60,284 nucleotides of DNA from Bacillota bacterium (GCA_021797825.1 JAJZZA010000001.1:106579-166862); one strand, 5' to 3'. Counted from the first letter of the stretch, positions 45,008 to 54,928 are shown. The notes: generated from the sequence alone by a model not told the origin. Numbers and translations are program-made.

Positions 45008-45964
45008 ATGCGTCAATTGGAAACCGTCACTGTGGCAGTGGTGCAGGCCGCCTCGGTGATGATGGATTTGGCGGCGAGTGTGGACAAGGCTCGCCACCTC
45101 ATCACCGAGGCCCACCAGCAGGGGGCGAATCTTATCGTGTTTCCGGAGGCGTTTCTCTCGGGATATCCCCGCGGCTTAGGCTTTACCACTGTGGTGGGGA
45201 GCCGCGGGCTGGATGGGCGACGGGATTGGGGACGCTACTGGCGAAGCGCGGTCAGCCTGTCGGACCCGGCGCTCGCGCGGCTGGCGGATACCATCGCGCA
45301 AACCGGATGCTACGTCGCGATGGGTGTTATCGAACGGGCGGACCACGGCGGGGACGGCACGTTGTACGGGACCACGTTATATTTCGGCCCGGACGGGACT
45401 CTTTTGGGAAAGCACCGCAAACTGAAGCCCACCGCCGCCGAGCGCTTGATTTGGGGGGAGGGGGACGGAAGCACGCTCACGGTGGTCGACACCCCTTACG
45501 GGCGGTTAGGCGGGCTGATTTGCTGGGAAAACTACATGCCGCTGGCCCGGATGGCGATCTACGCCAAAGGGGTCACCCTGTATGTGGCGCCTACCGCCGA
45601 TGCCCGCGATACCTGGCAAGCGACTCTTCAGCATGTCGCTTGCGAAGGACGCTGCTTTGTGTTGGCGTGCAACCAGTTTGTCACCAAGGACATGTACCCG
45701 CGGGATTTGGCCTGTTATCCCGATTTAGAGGACCTGCCCGACGAGATGTGTCGGGGAGGCAGTGCCATCGTGAATCCGCTGGGCCAGTATCTGGCGGGAC
45801 CGTTGTATCATACGGAAGGAATTCTTTATGCGCAACTCGACCTCAGAGAGATCGAAGAAGCGCGTTTTGACTTTGACGTAACGGGGCACTATGCCCGCCC
45901 GGATGTATTTAGCCTGGCCGTCAACGAAGCCCCGCAGGAATCGGTCCGGGCCTGGCGCGGGTAA
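45008..45964 (+). CDS. Nitrilase
   Basis: A 318-residue carbon-nitrogen hydrolase with the Glu-Lys-Cys catalytic triad in typical positions: VFPEAFLSGYPRG (Glu), KHRKLKPTAAERL (Lys), and LICWENYMPLAR (Cys). The GYPRG and CWENYMPL forms are those of true nitrilases rather than amidases, so it should convert a nitrile to a carboxylic acid and ammonia. ATG 45008 follows GAGGGGGATAG. It stands alone. Confidence 0.9.
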   Translation: MRQLETVTVAVVQAASVMMDLAASVDKARHLITEAHQQGANLIVFPEAFLSGYPRGLGFTTVVGSRGLDGRRDWGRYWRSAVSLSDPALARLADTIAQTGCYVAMGVIERADHGGDGTLYGTTLYFGPDGTLLGKHRKLKPTAAERLIWGEGDGSTLTVVDTPYGRLGGLICWENYMPLARMAIYAKGVTLYVAPTADARDTWQATLQHVACEGRCFVLACNQFVTKDMYPRDLACYPDLEDLPDEMCRGGSAIVNPLGQYLAGPLYHTEGILYAQLDLREIEEARFDFDVTGHYARPDVFSLAVNEAPQESVRAWRG

Positions 45965-46786
45965 GACCAGCCCCACAACGCCTCCTGCCTAACGATGGGT
46001 GCACCTCACTTTTGTGAGGGAAGGTTTGGTACTGGTGCAAAGATATTATCGGATATGCCAACACTTTTTAGTATTTTCTGGAACTCTATTGGACCCGTCT
46101 CGGGGGGCCTTTGAGATCGTGGTCGACTTCGGTGCGGGGATGCCCTATCACCCAAACGGGCGTAACCGGGCGTAAAACGATATGCTCGCCGACCGGATCG
46201 GCCGGCTCATGGTGACCTACCAGGACCGTCTCGTGCGCTTGGGGGCCGCGGGAGACCTCTTGGGGTATTCCGCGCCGATCCCGTATCCGCGTGTCACCAG
46301 GGAGGCCCTGTGGAAAAAATCGACCTCGGCCGCCTGTCTGCGAAGCGGGCCAGCGGGGAAATTGAGGTCCCAGCTGGCCCAGATGGGTTTGGCCCATCCC
46401 TCCGACGCCCTGTCGTTTGCGCTTTTTGGCGAATCCTGTCTGGATCTCTCCCGGCACCAAAGCTTGGTGGTCTGCTCGTGACGGCGTTGCCGCAAGCGGA
46501 ATTGTTTGCTCTCTTGGTGGCGGGCGCAGGGTGGACCATTTCGAGGTGATGCTGCGGAGGCGCAAATTGCCCCATCCTGCCTAGATGCTTGATTTGAGCG
46601 CCGGTTACGTGCCTGCGGACTCTTGTGGCCGGTCCTTCTGCCAAGGCGCCACGCTGGCAGTCGGATGCTGGCAGATCTCGAGCGACATCGTGGTGCCCGC
46701 AATTTGGGTTCATGGTCTGCTCACGATTCGTGGTATAACGGGGGGGAGACGTATCGCCTGTTTTTCATGTCAAGGAGGCTGTCCGA
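45965..46786. other. Long intergenic region, no supported gene
   Basis: About 820 bp. A perfect hairpin CCTCAC-TTTT-GTGAGG at 46004-46019 follows the nitrilase gene but lacks a T run. From 46030 to 46085 the sequence is AT-rich. The rest is GC-rich with broken frames on both strands, and I cannot name any of them. Confidence 0.45.
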
Positions 46787-47704
46787 TTGCCCATTAAAAT
46801 CCCGGATCATCTGCCCGCCAAAGAGATATTGGCGCGAGAAAACATCTTTGTGATGGGGGAAGACCGAGCTTTTCACCAGGACATCCGTCCGCTGAAAATC
46901 GTCATACTGAATCTTATGCCCCTTAAAGAAACCACTGAGACGCAACTTCTGCGCTTGCTGGGAAATTCTCCCTTGCAAGTCGATGTGTGTCTCTTGCGCG
47001 TGACCACCCACGAATCCAAACACACCTCGCAAGAACATCTCAACGCCTTTTATCACACATTTGAGGACATTCAGGAACAATACTTTGATGGCATGATCGT
47101 GACCGGAGCGCCGATTGAACACCTGGAATTCGAGGATGTCAACTATTGGCGGGAATTTCAGAACATCATGGATTGGAAACTTGGCCATGTCACCTCCACC
47201 CTGCACATTTGCTGGGGGGCTCAGGCCGCCCTGTACCATCATTTTGGGATTCCAAAATATCCGCTTGCCGAAAAAATGTTCGGTGTTTTCCCGCACCATA
47301 CGCTGCTGCGCCCGAATCTTGTGCGCGGATTCGACGAGGAGTTTTATGTGCCGCACTCGCGTTACACCGAGATAAGGCGTGCCGACGTTCTTCGCACGAG
47401 GGAGCTGGAGCTCATTTCCGAATCGGAGGAGGCCGGAGTTTATCTCGTGGCGACACGCGACGGCCGCCAAATATTCGCGACGGGCCACTCCGAGTATGAC
47501 CGTTTAACGCTCAAACGGGAATATGAACGGGACCGTGAGCGGGGACTGGAGATTGCCATTCCCAAGAACTACTTTATCCAAAACGACCCGACCGATCGCC
47601 CGATCCACAATTGGCGGGCGCACGCCAATTTGCTGTTTACCAATTGGCTCAACTACTATGTGTATCAAGAAACGCCGTACGACCTTGAAAGCGGGCTGCG
47701 TTAG
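46787..47704 (+). CDS. metA: Homoserine O-acyltransferase, probably O-acetyltransferase
   Basis: A 305-residue MetA-type acyltransferase in methionine synthesis. The catalytic Cys142 is in [10 protein letters not shown] and the His-Glu pair in GHSEYD. Residue 111 ([13 protein letters not shown]) is Glu, which in this family marks acetyl-CoA use, whereas succinyl-CoA enzymes have Gly there; so O-acetylhomoserine is the likely product. The start is TTG 46787, supported by AAGGAGG eight nt upstream. Its product could feed the PLP enzyme at 24.6 kb. Confidence 0.92.
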   Translation: MPIKIPDHLPAKEILARENIFVMGEDRAFHQDIRPLKIVILNLMPLKETTETQLLRLLGNSPLQVDVCLLRVTTHESKHTSQEHLNAFYHTFEDIQEQYFDGMIVTGAPIEHLEFEDVNYWREFQNIMDWKLGHVTSTLHICWGAQAALYHHFGIPKYPLAEKMFGVFPHHTLLRPNLVRGFDEEFYVPHSRYTEIRRADVLRTRELELISESEEAGVYLVATRDGRQIFATGHSEYDRLTLKREYERDRERGLEIAIPKNYFIQNDPTDRPIHNWRAHANLLFTNWLNYYVYQETPYDLESGLR

Positions 47705-48224
47705 CCGAGTTGGAAGAAGAAAGCGGCGGGAGAACGCCGTGGGGAACTGCGATGGGGGTGGGTGGGGACGCCCCGGGTTTTTGACCCCTCAGCGGGAGAG
47801 ATGGATGCGGGTCTGCGGCCGCTTGGGGTTCAGACGAGCCAGGGCGACGGCACGGCGCGAAACGGGACTGGGGCACGGGCAAGGGGATATAAGCCTCTCG
47901 CCGGCGCGAAGCGCGGGCCGCAGCAGGTGCCGGGTGCGCTATGAGTTGTCTCGTGTTCACCGCAGCGCTGTCGTTTGGTTCCGGCAATGGGACTGTACCG
48001 ACTGGGGTGGGATTGGCATAGCGCCGCCAAGGTGGCGGAGACAGCTCGGCGAGCGTGCTGCGGCAGCAGGACGCACTGTGTTATACTACCGAGCGGAATC
48101 CACCTCGTCCAGGGGACCGGATGCCCTGGCCATGGTCTCTGGCACGCATCGGCGAGGGGCGCCGGTTGCGACCAGTGCGCAACCAAGGGTCCCTGGGGAT
48201 GGATCGAAAGTGAGGATTTGTCCG
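47705..48224. other. Intergenic region upstream of the dehydrogenase
   Basis: About 520 bp without a supported gene. It includes an extended -10 promoter at 48079-48087. The intervening GC-rich sequence has several short inverted repeats (for example GCCGCC/GGCGGC near 48030) but I cannot assign a riboswitch or RNA gene. Confidence 0.4.
48079..48087 (+). promoter_or_regulatory. Extended -10 promoter for the isocitrate-dehydrogenase-like gene
   Basis: TGTTATACT (TGn plus TATACT), about 140 bp before the start codon; no good -35 is seen. Confidence 0.45.
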
Positions 48225-49295
48225 ATGGACATTGTCGTGATGGACGGAGATCAGACCGGAACCGAGCTGTTGGAAGAGGCCCTCCGGGTTGTGTCTCCAG
48301 AGGTTTTGGGACTGCCGCTAAACATTATCCGTTTCGACCTCAGTTTGGAGAATCGACGCCGCACGAGCAACGGAGTGGTGCATGAAGCCGCCCGCGCCAT
48401 GAAGCAATACCGCTATGGACTCAAAGCCGCCACCATTACCCCGGAAGCGCGAGATGATGTGGGAAGTCCTAATGCAATCCTGCGCAAGGAGATCGAAGGC
48501 ACCGTGATTGTGCGCACGGGTCGGCGGCTGCCCGGAATTGCACCGCCGGTGGGGGTCTATTTGCCAATTTCCGTTGTGCGCATGGCGGTCGGCGACGCGT
48601 ACGGCGCGCAGGAATGGCGAACCAGCGAGGACGGAGACGAGATTGCCTACCGCACCGAGCGGATATCGCGCAAGATCTGTAACGAGGTGGCAGAGTACGC
48701 GTTTATGCATGCCCGCCGTCTTCACGCCACAGTTTTCGGCGGCCCTAAGTTTACCGTCAGCCCCGTTTACGAAGGAATGTTCAAAGAAGAATTGGACGCC
48801 GCCGCCCGCAGGCATCCGGAGGTGAGCTACGATCCTCAACTCATTGATGCCACCTATGCTTTGCTGCTGGTTAAGGCGGGTGAAGCCCTGGTGATTCCGG
48901 CGCTCAACCGCGACGGTGATTGTTTGTCGGATTTGGTTCTGCAAATGTTCGGATCCATTGCCGGCGCCGAATCGACGCTGTTGTCGCTGGACGAGAACTG
49001 GCAGCCGCAAGTGATTATGGCTGAAGCTCCCCATGGTACGGCACCGAGCCTCTTCGGCAAGAACATTGCCAACCCCATGGCCATGATCCTAGCCGGGGCG
49101 TCGCTATTGGCGTATAACCCGGATGCTCGCAGCCAAGACGCTTCCCGGGCGATTTACGAAGCCACCCTGGAGACCGTAGCCAGTGGCGTCAAGACCCCAG
49201 ATTTGGGAGGCAGCACCAGCACGACCGAGTTTGCCGACGCGGTCATTCAACGGATCAAGACGAAGCTCGATGTCTGGAACACCTTGGGACATTAA
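48225..49295 (+). CDS. Isocitrate dehydrogenase-like protein (type II, divergent)
   Basis: A 356-residue member of the isocitrate/isopropylmalate dehydrogenase family. FDLSLENRRRTSNGVV, KAATITPEARDD, SPNAILRKEIEGTVI and EAPHGTAPSLFGKNIANP align with the dimeric, eukaryote-like NADP-isocitrate dehydrogenases, although it is shorter than typical (about 400). The substrate-binding and metal-binding acidic residues are retained (LNRDGDCLSDLVL). It should oxidise isocitrate or a related hydroxyacid. ATG 48225 has GAGGA eight nt upstream; a GTG at 48210 is possible. Confidence 0.8.
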   Translation: MDIVVMDGDQTGTELLEEALRVVSPEVLGLPLNIIRFDLSLENRRRTSNGVVHEAARAMKQYRYGLKAATITPEARDDVGSPNAILRKEIEGTVIVRTGRRLPGIAPPVGVYLPISVVRMAVGDAYGAQEWRTSEDGDEIAYRTERISRKICNEVAEYAFMHARRLHATVFGGPKFTVSPVYEGMFKEELDAAARRHPEVSYDPQLIDATYALLLVKAGEALVIPALNRDGDCLSDLVLQMFGSIAGAESTLLSLDENWQPQVIMAEAPHGTAPSLFGKNIANPMAMILAGASLLAYNPDARSQDASRAIYEATLETVASGVKTPDLGGSTSTTEFADAVIQRIKTKLDVWNTLGH

Positions 49296-49730
49296 GCGTC
49301 ACCAGCGTCATCGTTGGCAAGCCGTTTGGTGAGCCGCCGGGATGTGGAAGTGGTCGTACGGCCGGCGGCAGGGGATCGTAATCGATGCCGGGGAGATTGT
49401 CTCCACGGCATCGATTAACCAACTCTCTGGACACCCCGGGGTTTGCCTGACGCCGCGCACGTGCGGTTTCATCGGTCCCGCATGCCGTGTTCGTTCGGAT
49501 GACGCTTTCGCCTAGAACCCACCAAGTGGTCTCGGGGCCACAATGAGGAGGATGTGAACAAGGAGGCCAGGCGCTGGCGACCGGTTGAACCATGCCAGCC
49601 GGGAACTGTGACGGGCATGCGGGGCGACGCCCAACTCGAAAGCGCCACTAATTCCCAGACCGCCGCCCCGAATAGTGCAAATATTTGAGATATACTAAGG
49701 GAAATTGGACGGGACGAATGGAGCGTTAAT
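49296..49730. other. Intergenic region, no supported gene
   Basis: About 435 bp. A TATACT at 49691-49696 in an AT-rich patch probably belongs to the promoter of the next gene. A partial inverted repeat (GGGGAGATTGTCTCCACGG near 49390) is present. Nothing else is recognised. Confidence 0.4.
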
Positions 49731-50813
49731 GTGAGCCGGTATCGGTGGCGCCCCCGTTGGGGATTTTTTACCCTTGTAATCGGCTTTGGAGCATTGTTGG
49801 TCTGGCATCCGTGGGGTCAGCCGAGTTCGCAGCCGGTGGCCCGTAAGACGCCGCGCTCGGCACCGCGTCCGAAGTATGCGCTACTGCGGGGATCCGCCGT
49901 GCCGTTTACGGGGGCCATCTATATCGCGGACGAACAAGGCAACCGCATTTTAAAGGTCAATGCCAAGAAACAGGTGCTTTGGGTTGCCCACGTGCCCAGT
50001 CCCGACGACGTCAATCCGATGCCGAACGGTGGGCCCATCATTGTTAATTCCGATGCCAGCCAACAAGTCTATGCGGTGTCGCCCACCACGGGCAAGATCC
50101 TGTGGCACTATGGCCACCCTGGGCAACCCGGGGCGGGACCCGGCTATCTGTACATCCCGGAAGATTCCTATGGTATGCCGGGAAACCGGGTGACGATTAC
50201 CGACCCGGGGAACGAGCGGGCTATTATCGTCAATATGAAAACGGATCAGATCGAGTGGCAGTACGGCCATTCCGGCGTTGAGAGTTTGGCTCCGGGTTAC
50301 CTGTATTGGACCAACAACGCGGTGCCGCTTGCAAATGGCACCATGTTGATCACGGACGGCGCGCCGGCCGGATCGCCCCAGCGCGTGTTGGACATCAATT
50401 CGAGCGGAGCCATTGTCTGGAGCATCACCCTCCCGTCGGCGATCCACTATCCGTCGGACGCGATGCCGGTTGGTCCCGGGCTTTATGCGCTGGCCGATTA
50501 CCACACCCCGGCCGGCCTATATGTGGTCAATCAAAAAGGGCAGATCGTTTGGTCCTACCGGGTGACATCGGGTCCTGGCGAATTGCGGCATGCCTCGTCC
50601 ATTAACCGGTTGCCTAACGGTAATTTTTTGGTTTCCGATGACCATAACGATCGCGTGGTGGTTATCGATCCGGTGACGCACAAAATTGTATGGCAGTATG
50701 GAACCACCGGCGTTCCGGGTGTTGGACCAGACCATTTGATGGGCAACACCGATGCCAAGGCAGTTGGGGAACCGCTGCCGCCCTTCGTTCCTTGGGAAGG
50801 CTATCCCAATTAG
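49731..50813 (+). CDS. Membrane-anchored beta-propeller (PQQ/NHL-like) protein
   Basis: A 360-residue protein. Residues 11-27 form a signal anchor (FFTLVIGFGALLVWHPW), so the rest is outside. The body has repeats ending in an aromatic-containing strand: VLWVAHV, ILWHYGHPGQPG, IEWQYGHSGVES, IVWSITL, IVWSYRV, IVWQYGTTGVPG, about seven blades of a propeller. This resembles arylsulfotransferase-like and PQQ-repeat proteins; no catalytic residues can be confirmed. The start is GTG 49731 with TGGAGCG upstream. Confidence 0.75.
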   Translation: MSRYRWRPRWGFFTLVIGFGALLVWHPWGQPSSQPVARKTPRSAPRPKYALLRGSAVPFTGAIYIADEQGNRILKVNAKKQVLWVAHVPSPDDVNPMPNGGPIIVNSDASQQVYAVSPTTGKILWHYGHPGQPGAGPGYLYIPEDSYGMPGNRVTITDPGNERAIIVNMKTDQIEWQYGHSGVESLAPGYLYWTNNAVPLANGTMLITDGAPAGSPQRVLDINSSGAIVWSITLPSAIHYPSDAMPVGPGLYALADYHTPAGLYVVNQKGQIVWSYRVTSGPGELRHASSINRLPNGNFLVSDDHNDRVVVIDPVTHKIVWQYGTTGVPGVGPDHLMGNTDAKAVGEPLPPFVPWEGYPN

Positions 50814-52077
50814 GGGAAGAGGTATACGCAACGAAAGGATCCTTGGGCGTTTTTCGAGGTGCGCCGATGGCTGGCCAGGGGGTCAGGATTTCCAGCCATA
50901 AAGGTGCTTCGGCGCGTCGCCAGGGATTGAGCGGCAGCCTTCCGCCAGCTGGCGACAAGTCCATACGGTTGTGCACGTTCCCCAATCGGCTGGGAGACGG
51001 ATAAATGTCCGCGGATAGACCGTCAAGGCGATTAATGGCCTCGCCGATTTCATGATGGGTCTGCGTGTTGCCTCCCGAACGACGCACGGTCTTCCCCGGA
51101 CTCTCGCAGGAAGGGAGGTGAAAACGGGCCTGCCGGCTCTGCGCATGCGGGCATCGTCTGGGCTGTGATAGTACGGGCACGCTGGTTGGCCATCTCACCA
51201 AACGAACCAAAACCGCCATGACTTTTTTGTTCCTTTGCCCAGAGCGTCAGGTCGTTGAGGCGCGCTCCCGAGCCTATGCGTCGCATCGGGAATCGGCGCC
51301 ACGCCAGCATGGCGCGTCCCACCCGCCGTGAGCGGACGGTGTGACCACACCGCCACCCTGACTTTAACACCGACAGTCCTAGGAACCCTATTCCCCGATG
51401 GCGTTTCGCTCATAGGCCCGATGAGCAGGATCGGGAACAAATCGGCATCTGCCAGGACGTTGTTTGCCATCCAAGACCACCATGCTTGCATGGGCCTGGG
51501 TCTGCCCAATGACCCGTGTACGAACTCGGGAGGTCAGTTTTCGACTCTCCTCTCGCTTCGTTGTGTGACTCGCTTGGCATGCTTGTGGTATCGACCCCCA
51601 CATCCACCCGTTGCCGCCCAGGCCCGTTTTCCCTTGGCGGGGATGGTCAGCATGTATTCGGGTAGGGCATTTGATCCGATGGCCCCCGCTATTTGCGTCA
51701 GGATTATCCTGAGGAACGTGGCGACTAGGCCTACGGTTAACCCCCCGCTCCACGGCCAGACGCGCCTCGTCATCCGTCATGAACGGTGGTCGGCGGGAAA
51801 CATGCTGCGAAGGACTCGGCCTGATGGCTTCGGATCCCGCTTCGGGGTCCGAAACCACTGGTCATCACCTGCCACCGTCATCAGCCGCATGGTGCCACGG
51901 AATATGGACCGTGGGGCGGGATGACGTCAGGGGAAGCGAGTTCTGGATGGCCATCTCAATCAGCGGCGAAGGGCGCATGAAAGCGAGGAGCTTGGCATAC
52001 CTTTTCTGGAGCCACCGCAGAAATTTTCCGGGGAGGAATCGGGGTGGATTGGAAAGTTTTCCTATCGACGTTTGGCA
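50814..52077. other. Long non-coding region at the edge of the accessory island
   Basis: About 1.26 kb with no intact gene. On the minus strand several broken frames (for example around 51534-51773 and 50883-51146) may be remains of a transposase, since they join across stops and frame shifts, but I could not match them to a named family. The left boundary of the serine-recombinase island, including any attachment site, would lie here or just inside the recombinase end. Confidence 0.45.
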
Positions 52078-53703
52078 TCATATTCTTCGCAGAACTTGGG
52101 GATAAGACGCTGTTTCCGAAGACACGAAATTACCAGGGGGTTGCAGAACGGCAGCGGGGACGCGCAAATGGATTTGCACCAGTCTGTCGGGGGTAACCGT
52201 AATTCCCCCGGCCCCCACCAATACTTCCAGAATCCGCCGCCGGTTCGAATCCGACAGATCCCCCTCCTGAAAGACCTGGCGCAAATAATGCCGGATTTCA
52301 TCGGGGTTGGCCGCTAAAAACGGCTGGGCCTTGACGAGACCGTCGCGTTCTTGCGACAAGGCCGTCACTTGGCGTTCGGCCTCTTCCCGTTTGGCGTGAA
52401 TATGTTCGACTTTCTTGGTGACTAATTCCGGCTTAAACACGCCTTGCAGCAGGACGGTCATCAGGCGATCTTCATCGAGGTCGCATTGGTCGATGGTATG
52501 GCGCGCGGTGTCGAGGCGTTTATCGATGGCGGCGAGATATTGGTTGGCAGTTTCGAGAGACAGGAGTTTGGTCACCATCGCGGGATCGGTGGCCACTTCG
52601 GTCATGGCCGCCCAGACCGCGTCCTGTAAATCGCGGGACCGGATAAACGGAAACGCGCAGGCGGTATCATGGCGTTTGCGAGCCTCGTTATAACGACTCC
52701 CGCAGGTGAAGTGGACATAGCGGCGATTGGGACCGGTGTACCGGACGACAAGCGCGGCGTCGCACAGCGAACAGCGCAGAAAGCCGCTGAGCCAGGTGTG
52801 GGGATTTTGAGGTCCGGCCGGGGGCGCCGTGCGGTTTTGATCCAATTGAGTCTGGGCTTGTTCCCAAATAGCGCGCGGCACGAGAGGCTCGTGGGCCGAT
52901 GGGGATACGATCCATTCGGCTTGGGGCCGCGGAGTCATATTTTTGTGCAGGGGCTGTTGGGTCTTGGAATAGACAAAGTCCCCGGTATAGACGGGGTTGC
53001 GCAGGATTTGCCGTAATCCCGTCGGATTCCAGCCGTTATGCGTCCGGGTCGGAGACGGGACGCCTTGAGTATTGAGCCATCGCGTGACCCCTCTGAGACC
53101 GCGGCCCTCTTCCACCGACGCGCGCAGGAACTTTTCAAACATTAGAGGGATCAGCGCGGCGGCGCTGATATCGTTCCACCACAGGGTCGCATCGGGAATG
53201 TAGTGACCGTCCTCGCCGACAATATATCCGAAAGGACATTTGCCGCCGGTGTATCGTCCGTGCTGAGCGCGGGTTTTCTTGCCCAGCATGGCGTTTTGGA
53301 GAATATTGGCCCGAACAAACTTGCCGATAGCCCCCAAAATCGTCAGCATGAGTTCACCGGCGGGATCGCTGGCGTCGACCGATTCCGTGACGGATTTGAG
53401 GATGATGCCGCGACGATGGAGTTCCTGGACGAGGTATAAGAGATCCAGCGGATCGCGGCTAAACCGGTCCACGCGAAAGATTAGGACGACATCGAACGCG
53501 TTCAGCTTGGCATCGGCCACCAAGGCCTGCAGTCCTTCGCGATCGGTGTTGGATCCGGTGCGTCCGCCGTCTTCGTAGACGTGCGCCACGGAAAGATTAT
53601 TCTGATCGCAATAATGCCGCATAATGTCTTCTTGAAAGGCCAGCGAATAACCTTCCCGGACTTGCATTTGACTTGAGACCCGCTTATATAACGCGGCGCG
53701 CAT
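52078..53703 (-). CDS. Large serine recombinase (integrase)
   Basis: A 541-residue site-specific recombinase. The N-terminal resolvase domain has the catalytic serine in LYKRVSSQMQ (Ser10) and FRVDRFSRDPLDLL. The Recombinase domain follows (GGKCPFGYIV, then LRQILRNPVYTGDF), then a zinc-ribbon (FLRCSLCDAALV, then FTCGSRY with later Cys) and a coiled-coil C-terminal part. It would integrate or excise a mobile element between short att sites. ATG 53703 has GAAGGA about nine nt upstream; GTG 53721 is an alternative. Encoded last of three minus-strand genes with a small protein and a zinc-finger protein upstream. Confidence 0.92.
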   Translation of the reverse strand: MRAALYKRVSSQMQVREGYSLAFQEDIMRHYCDQNNLSVAHVYEDGGRTGSNTDREGLQALVADAKLNAFDVVLIFRVDRFSRDPLDLLYLVQELHRRGIILKSVTESVDASDPAGELMLTILGAIGKFVRANILQNAMLGKKTRAQHGRYTGGKCPFGYIVGEDGHYIPDATLWWNDISAAALIPLMFEKFLRASVEEGRGLRGVTRWLNTQGVPSPTRTHNGWNPTGLRQILRNPVYTGDFVYSKTQQPLHKNMTPRPQAEWIVSPSAHEPLVPRAIWEQAQTQLDQNRTAPPAGPQNPHTWLSGFLRCSLCDAALVVRYTGPNRRYVHFTCGSRYNEARKRHDTACAFPFIRSRDLQDAVWAAMTEVATDPAMVTKLLSLETANQYLAAIDKRLDTARHTIDQCDLDEDRLMTVLLQGVFKPELVTKKVEHIHAKREEAERQVTALSQERDGLVKAQPFLAANPDEIRHYLRQVFQEGDLSDSNRRRILEVLVGAGGITVTPDRLVQIHLRVPAAVLQPPGNFVSSETASYPQVLRRI

Positions 53704-53736
53704 AGTGACCGTCCTTCGCACATTGGATAGGGTGTC

Positions 53737-53922
53737 TTATTCGCGGCGAAGAGGGGAAATGCCTGCTTTGCGGGTGAAGGATTGATGCAATATTTCGTGC
53801 AGAATCTCAACGCAATCGTCGATGGCCTGGATATTATCACCAGGCAGCACTTCCACGCGCACCGGGGGGGTTGAGGGGCGGCGGCGCGGGGACCGCGATG
53901 GGAGTTCTGGCATCTTTGCCAC
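53737..53922 (-). CDS. Small protein upstream of the recombinase, function unknown
   Basis: A 61-residue protein starting at GTG 53922, with AAGGAGGG at a spacing of 6. The N terminus is basic and proline-rich; the C-terminal half (IQAIDDCVEILHEILHQSF) is an amphipathic helix. It is 33 bp before the recombinase start and on the same strand. Small helical proteins beside large serine recombinases can act as directionality factors, but there is no sequence evidence beyond position. Confidence 0.55.
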   Translation of the reverse strand: MAKMPELPSRSPRRRPSTPPVRVEVLPGDNIQAIDDCVEILHEILHQSFTRKAGISPLRRE

Positions 53923-54124
53923 AGGAAGCCCTCCTTGTTGGTCTAGCGTATGGCGCGTGCAAGGCGAAAATGACAAAATCGCCGGTGCCGGAAGGGGCCG
54001 GACGGGAAACGAGGATCGAAGCCACAGGGGCGACATTGGGTCGGGCCTTCGGCAAAGCCGGAGGCCGGTAGGGCTGATCGCGAGTGGAATGGGAGATCGG
54101 GGAGCGGGGTTAGTGAGTCGGCAG

Positions 54125-54439
54125 TTAAATCGAAGGCGTCGGCTCTCGGTCGCCGCCGCAGTGGCCGCAGGCGCGGAGCACATCGGCGCAGGCGTCGCAT
54201 AATGTGGGGATGTGTGTATTGTGGTGCATTCGGGGTTGCTCGCACTGCTGGCAGGTATACGCCGTGAATGCTTGGCCGGCCAGCCCGGCATCCAGGTAAT
54301 AGCAGGCCCGGCACTGGCGCGCACGAAGCCGTTGCGCTTGCTGATAATCGCTTTCGTAGTTGGCCACCCGCCGGCGGAACTCGCGCACGCGATAAGCGCG
54401 CGAGGCGGTGGCCTGGGATTGCTGGTCGGGAGTCCACAT
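54125..54439 (-). CDS. Cysteine-rich zinc-finger protein
   Basis: A 104-residue protein with four CxxC pairs (CRAC, CQQC, CDAC, CGHC) over its last 60 residues, so probably two zinc sites. The first 40 residues are helical and charged. ATG 54439 is preferred to ATG 54448 because AAAAGG then lies about nine nt upstream. It is in the same orientation as the small protein and the recombinase. Such proteins are common in phages and plasmids; function unknown. Confidence 0.65.
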   Translation of the reverse strand: MWTPDQQSQATASRAYRVREFRRRVANYESDYQQAQRLRARQCRACYYLDAGLAGQAFTAYTCQQCEQPRMHHNTHIPTLCDACADVLRACGHCGGDREPTPSI

Positions 54440-54473
54440 GGGAATCATCCTTTTCTGGCTTTGGAGTTAACGT

Positions 54474-54505
54474 GATCGAAAAGGCACCGTTTACGACAAA
54501 CCCCC
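54474..54505 (+). repeat. Truncated 5' part of the omegaRNA-like repeat
   Basis: The first 22 bases are identical to 23706-23727 (ending GGCACCGTTTACG), then the sequence diverges after CCCCC. Only the 5' segment is present; the later stems and the right end are missing. Confidence 0.6.
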
Positions 54506-54585
54506 GGCTCTGTTCCCATTCTGGGAGCACATGGCCTTCGAAAGGGGGGGGGGATTTGCGACCGATGCCTCGGATTTTGGGGGGG

Positions 54586-54906
54586 TTAAGCCCCGGGGAT
54601 AAGCAGTTTGGCCAGAAGGCCCAGCGCCATGACGGCGATTAGTCCAATAGACCACGACCAGCGGCGTTCCATTCCTTCGAAGCGGCGATTCATTCCCTCG
54701 AAACGGTGTTCCGTTCCCTCAAAGCGGCGTTCTATTCCATCAAAGCGGCTGTCGACAGATTGCTTAAACTGTTTCAGGTCTTGCCGCACATCGGCGATTT
54801 GCGCCTTGAGATCGTCAAGCCGCTGTAAAATCAGCCAACTGACACTGACCTTATCATCAGGCCCGCTAAGGCCTTCGGGCTGTTTGAGATCGCCAGCCAT
54901 CGCCAT
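54586..54906 (-). CDS. Coiled-coil protein with C-terminal transmembrane helix
   Basis: A 106-residue protein. Residues about 30-85 form a coiled coil built partly from four 7-residue repeats of the type RFEGMER; residues 87-103 (WSIGLIAVMALGLLAKLL) form one transmembrane helix. The layout resembles phage XhlA-like and DUF-type membrane-tethered coiled coils. ATG 54906 has AAGGAAGGAG upstream, and an extended -10 promoter lies at 54929-54937. Function unknown. Confidence 0.65.
   Translation of the reverse strand: MAMAGDLKQPEGLSGPDDKVSVSWLILQRLDDLKAQIADVRQDLKQFKQSVDSRFDGIERRFEGTEHRFEGMNRRFEGMERRWSWSIGLIAVMALGLLAKLLIPGA
54661..54744. repeat. Four 21-bp tandem repeats coding for a heptad
   Basis: Four imperfect 21-bp units lie in the coiled-coil gene, each coding for one RFEG-type heptad. 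The repeat number could vary between strains by slippage. Confidence 0.75.
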
Positions 54907-54928
54907 CGCCGCTCCTTCCTTTCGTTTA

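Noticed and set aside
46086-46713. Minus-strand frames of 139-161 codons between nitrilase and metA
   Set aside because: No start signal, no recognisable domain, and composition typical of shadow frames; reported only as an intergenic region.
47705-48224. T-box or other riboswitch upstream of the dehydrogenase
   Set aside because: A GGAATCCACC patch recalls a T-box, but the conserved AGGGTGG core and an antiterminator are missing.
52242-52252. GGTTCGAATCC, the T-loop sequence of many tRNA genes
   Set aside because: It lies within the coding frame of the serine recombinase (DSNRRRI region) and no acceptor, D or anticodon stems surround it.
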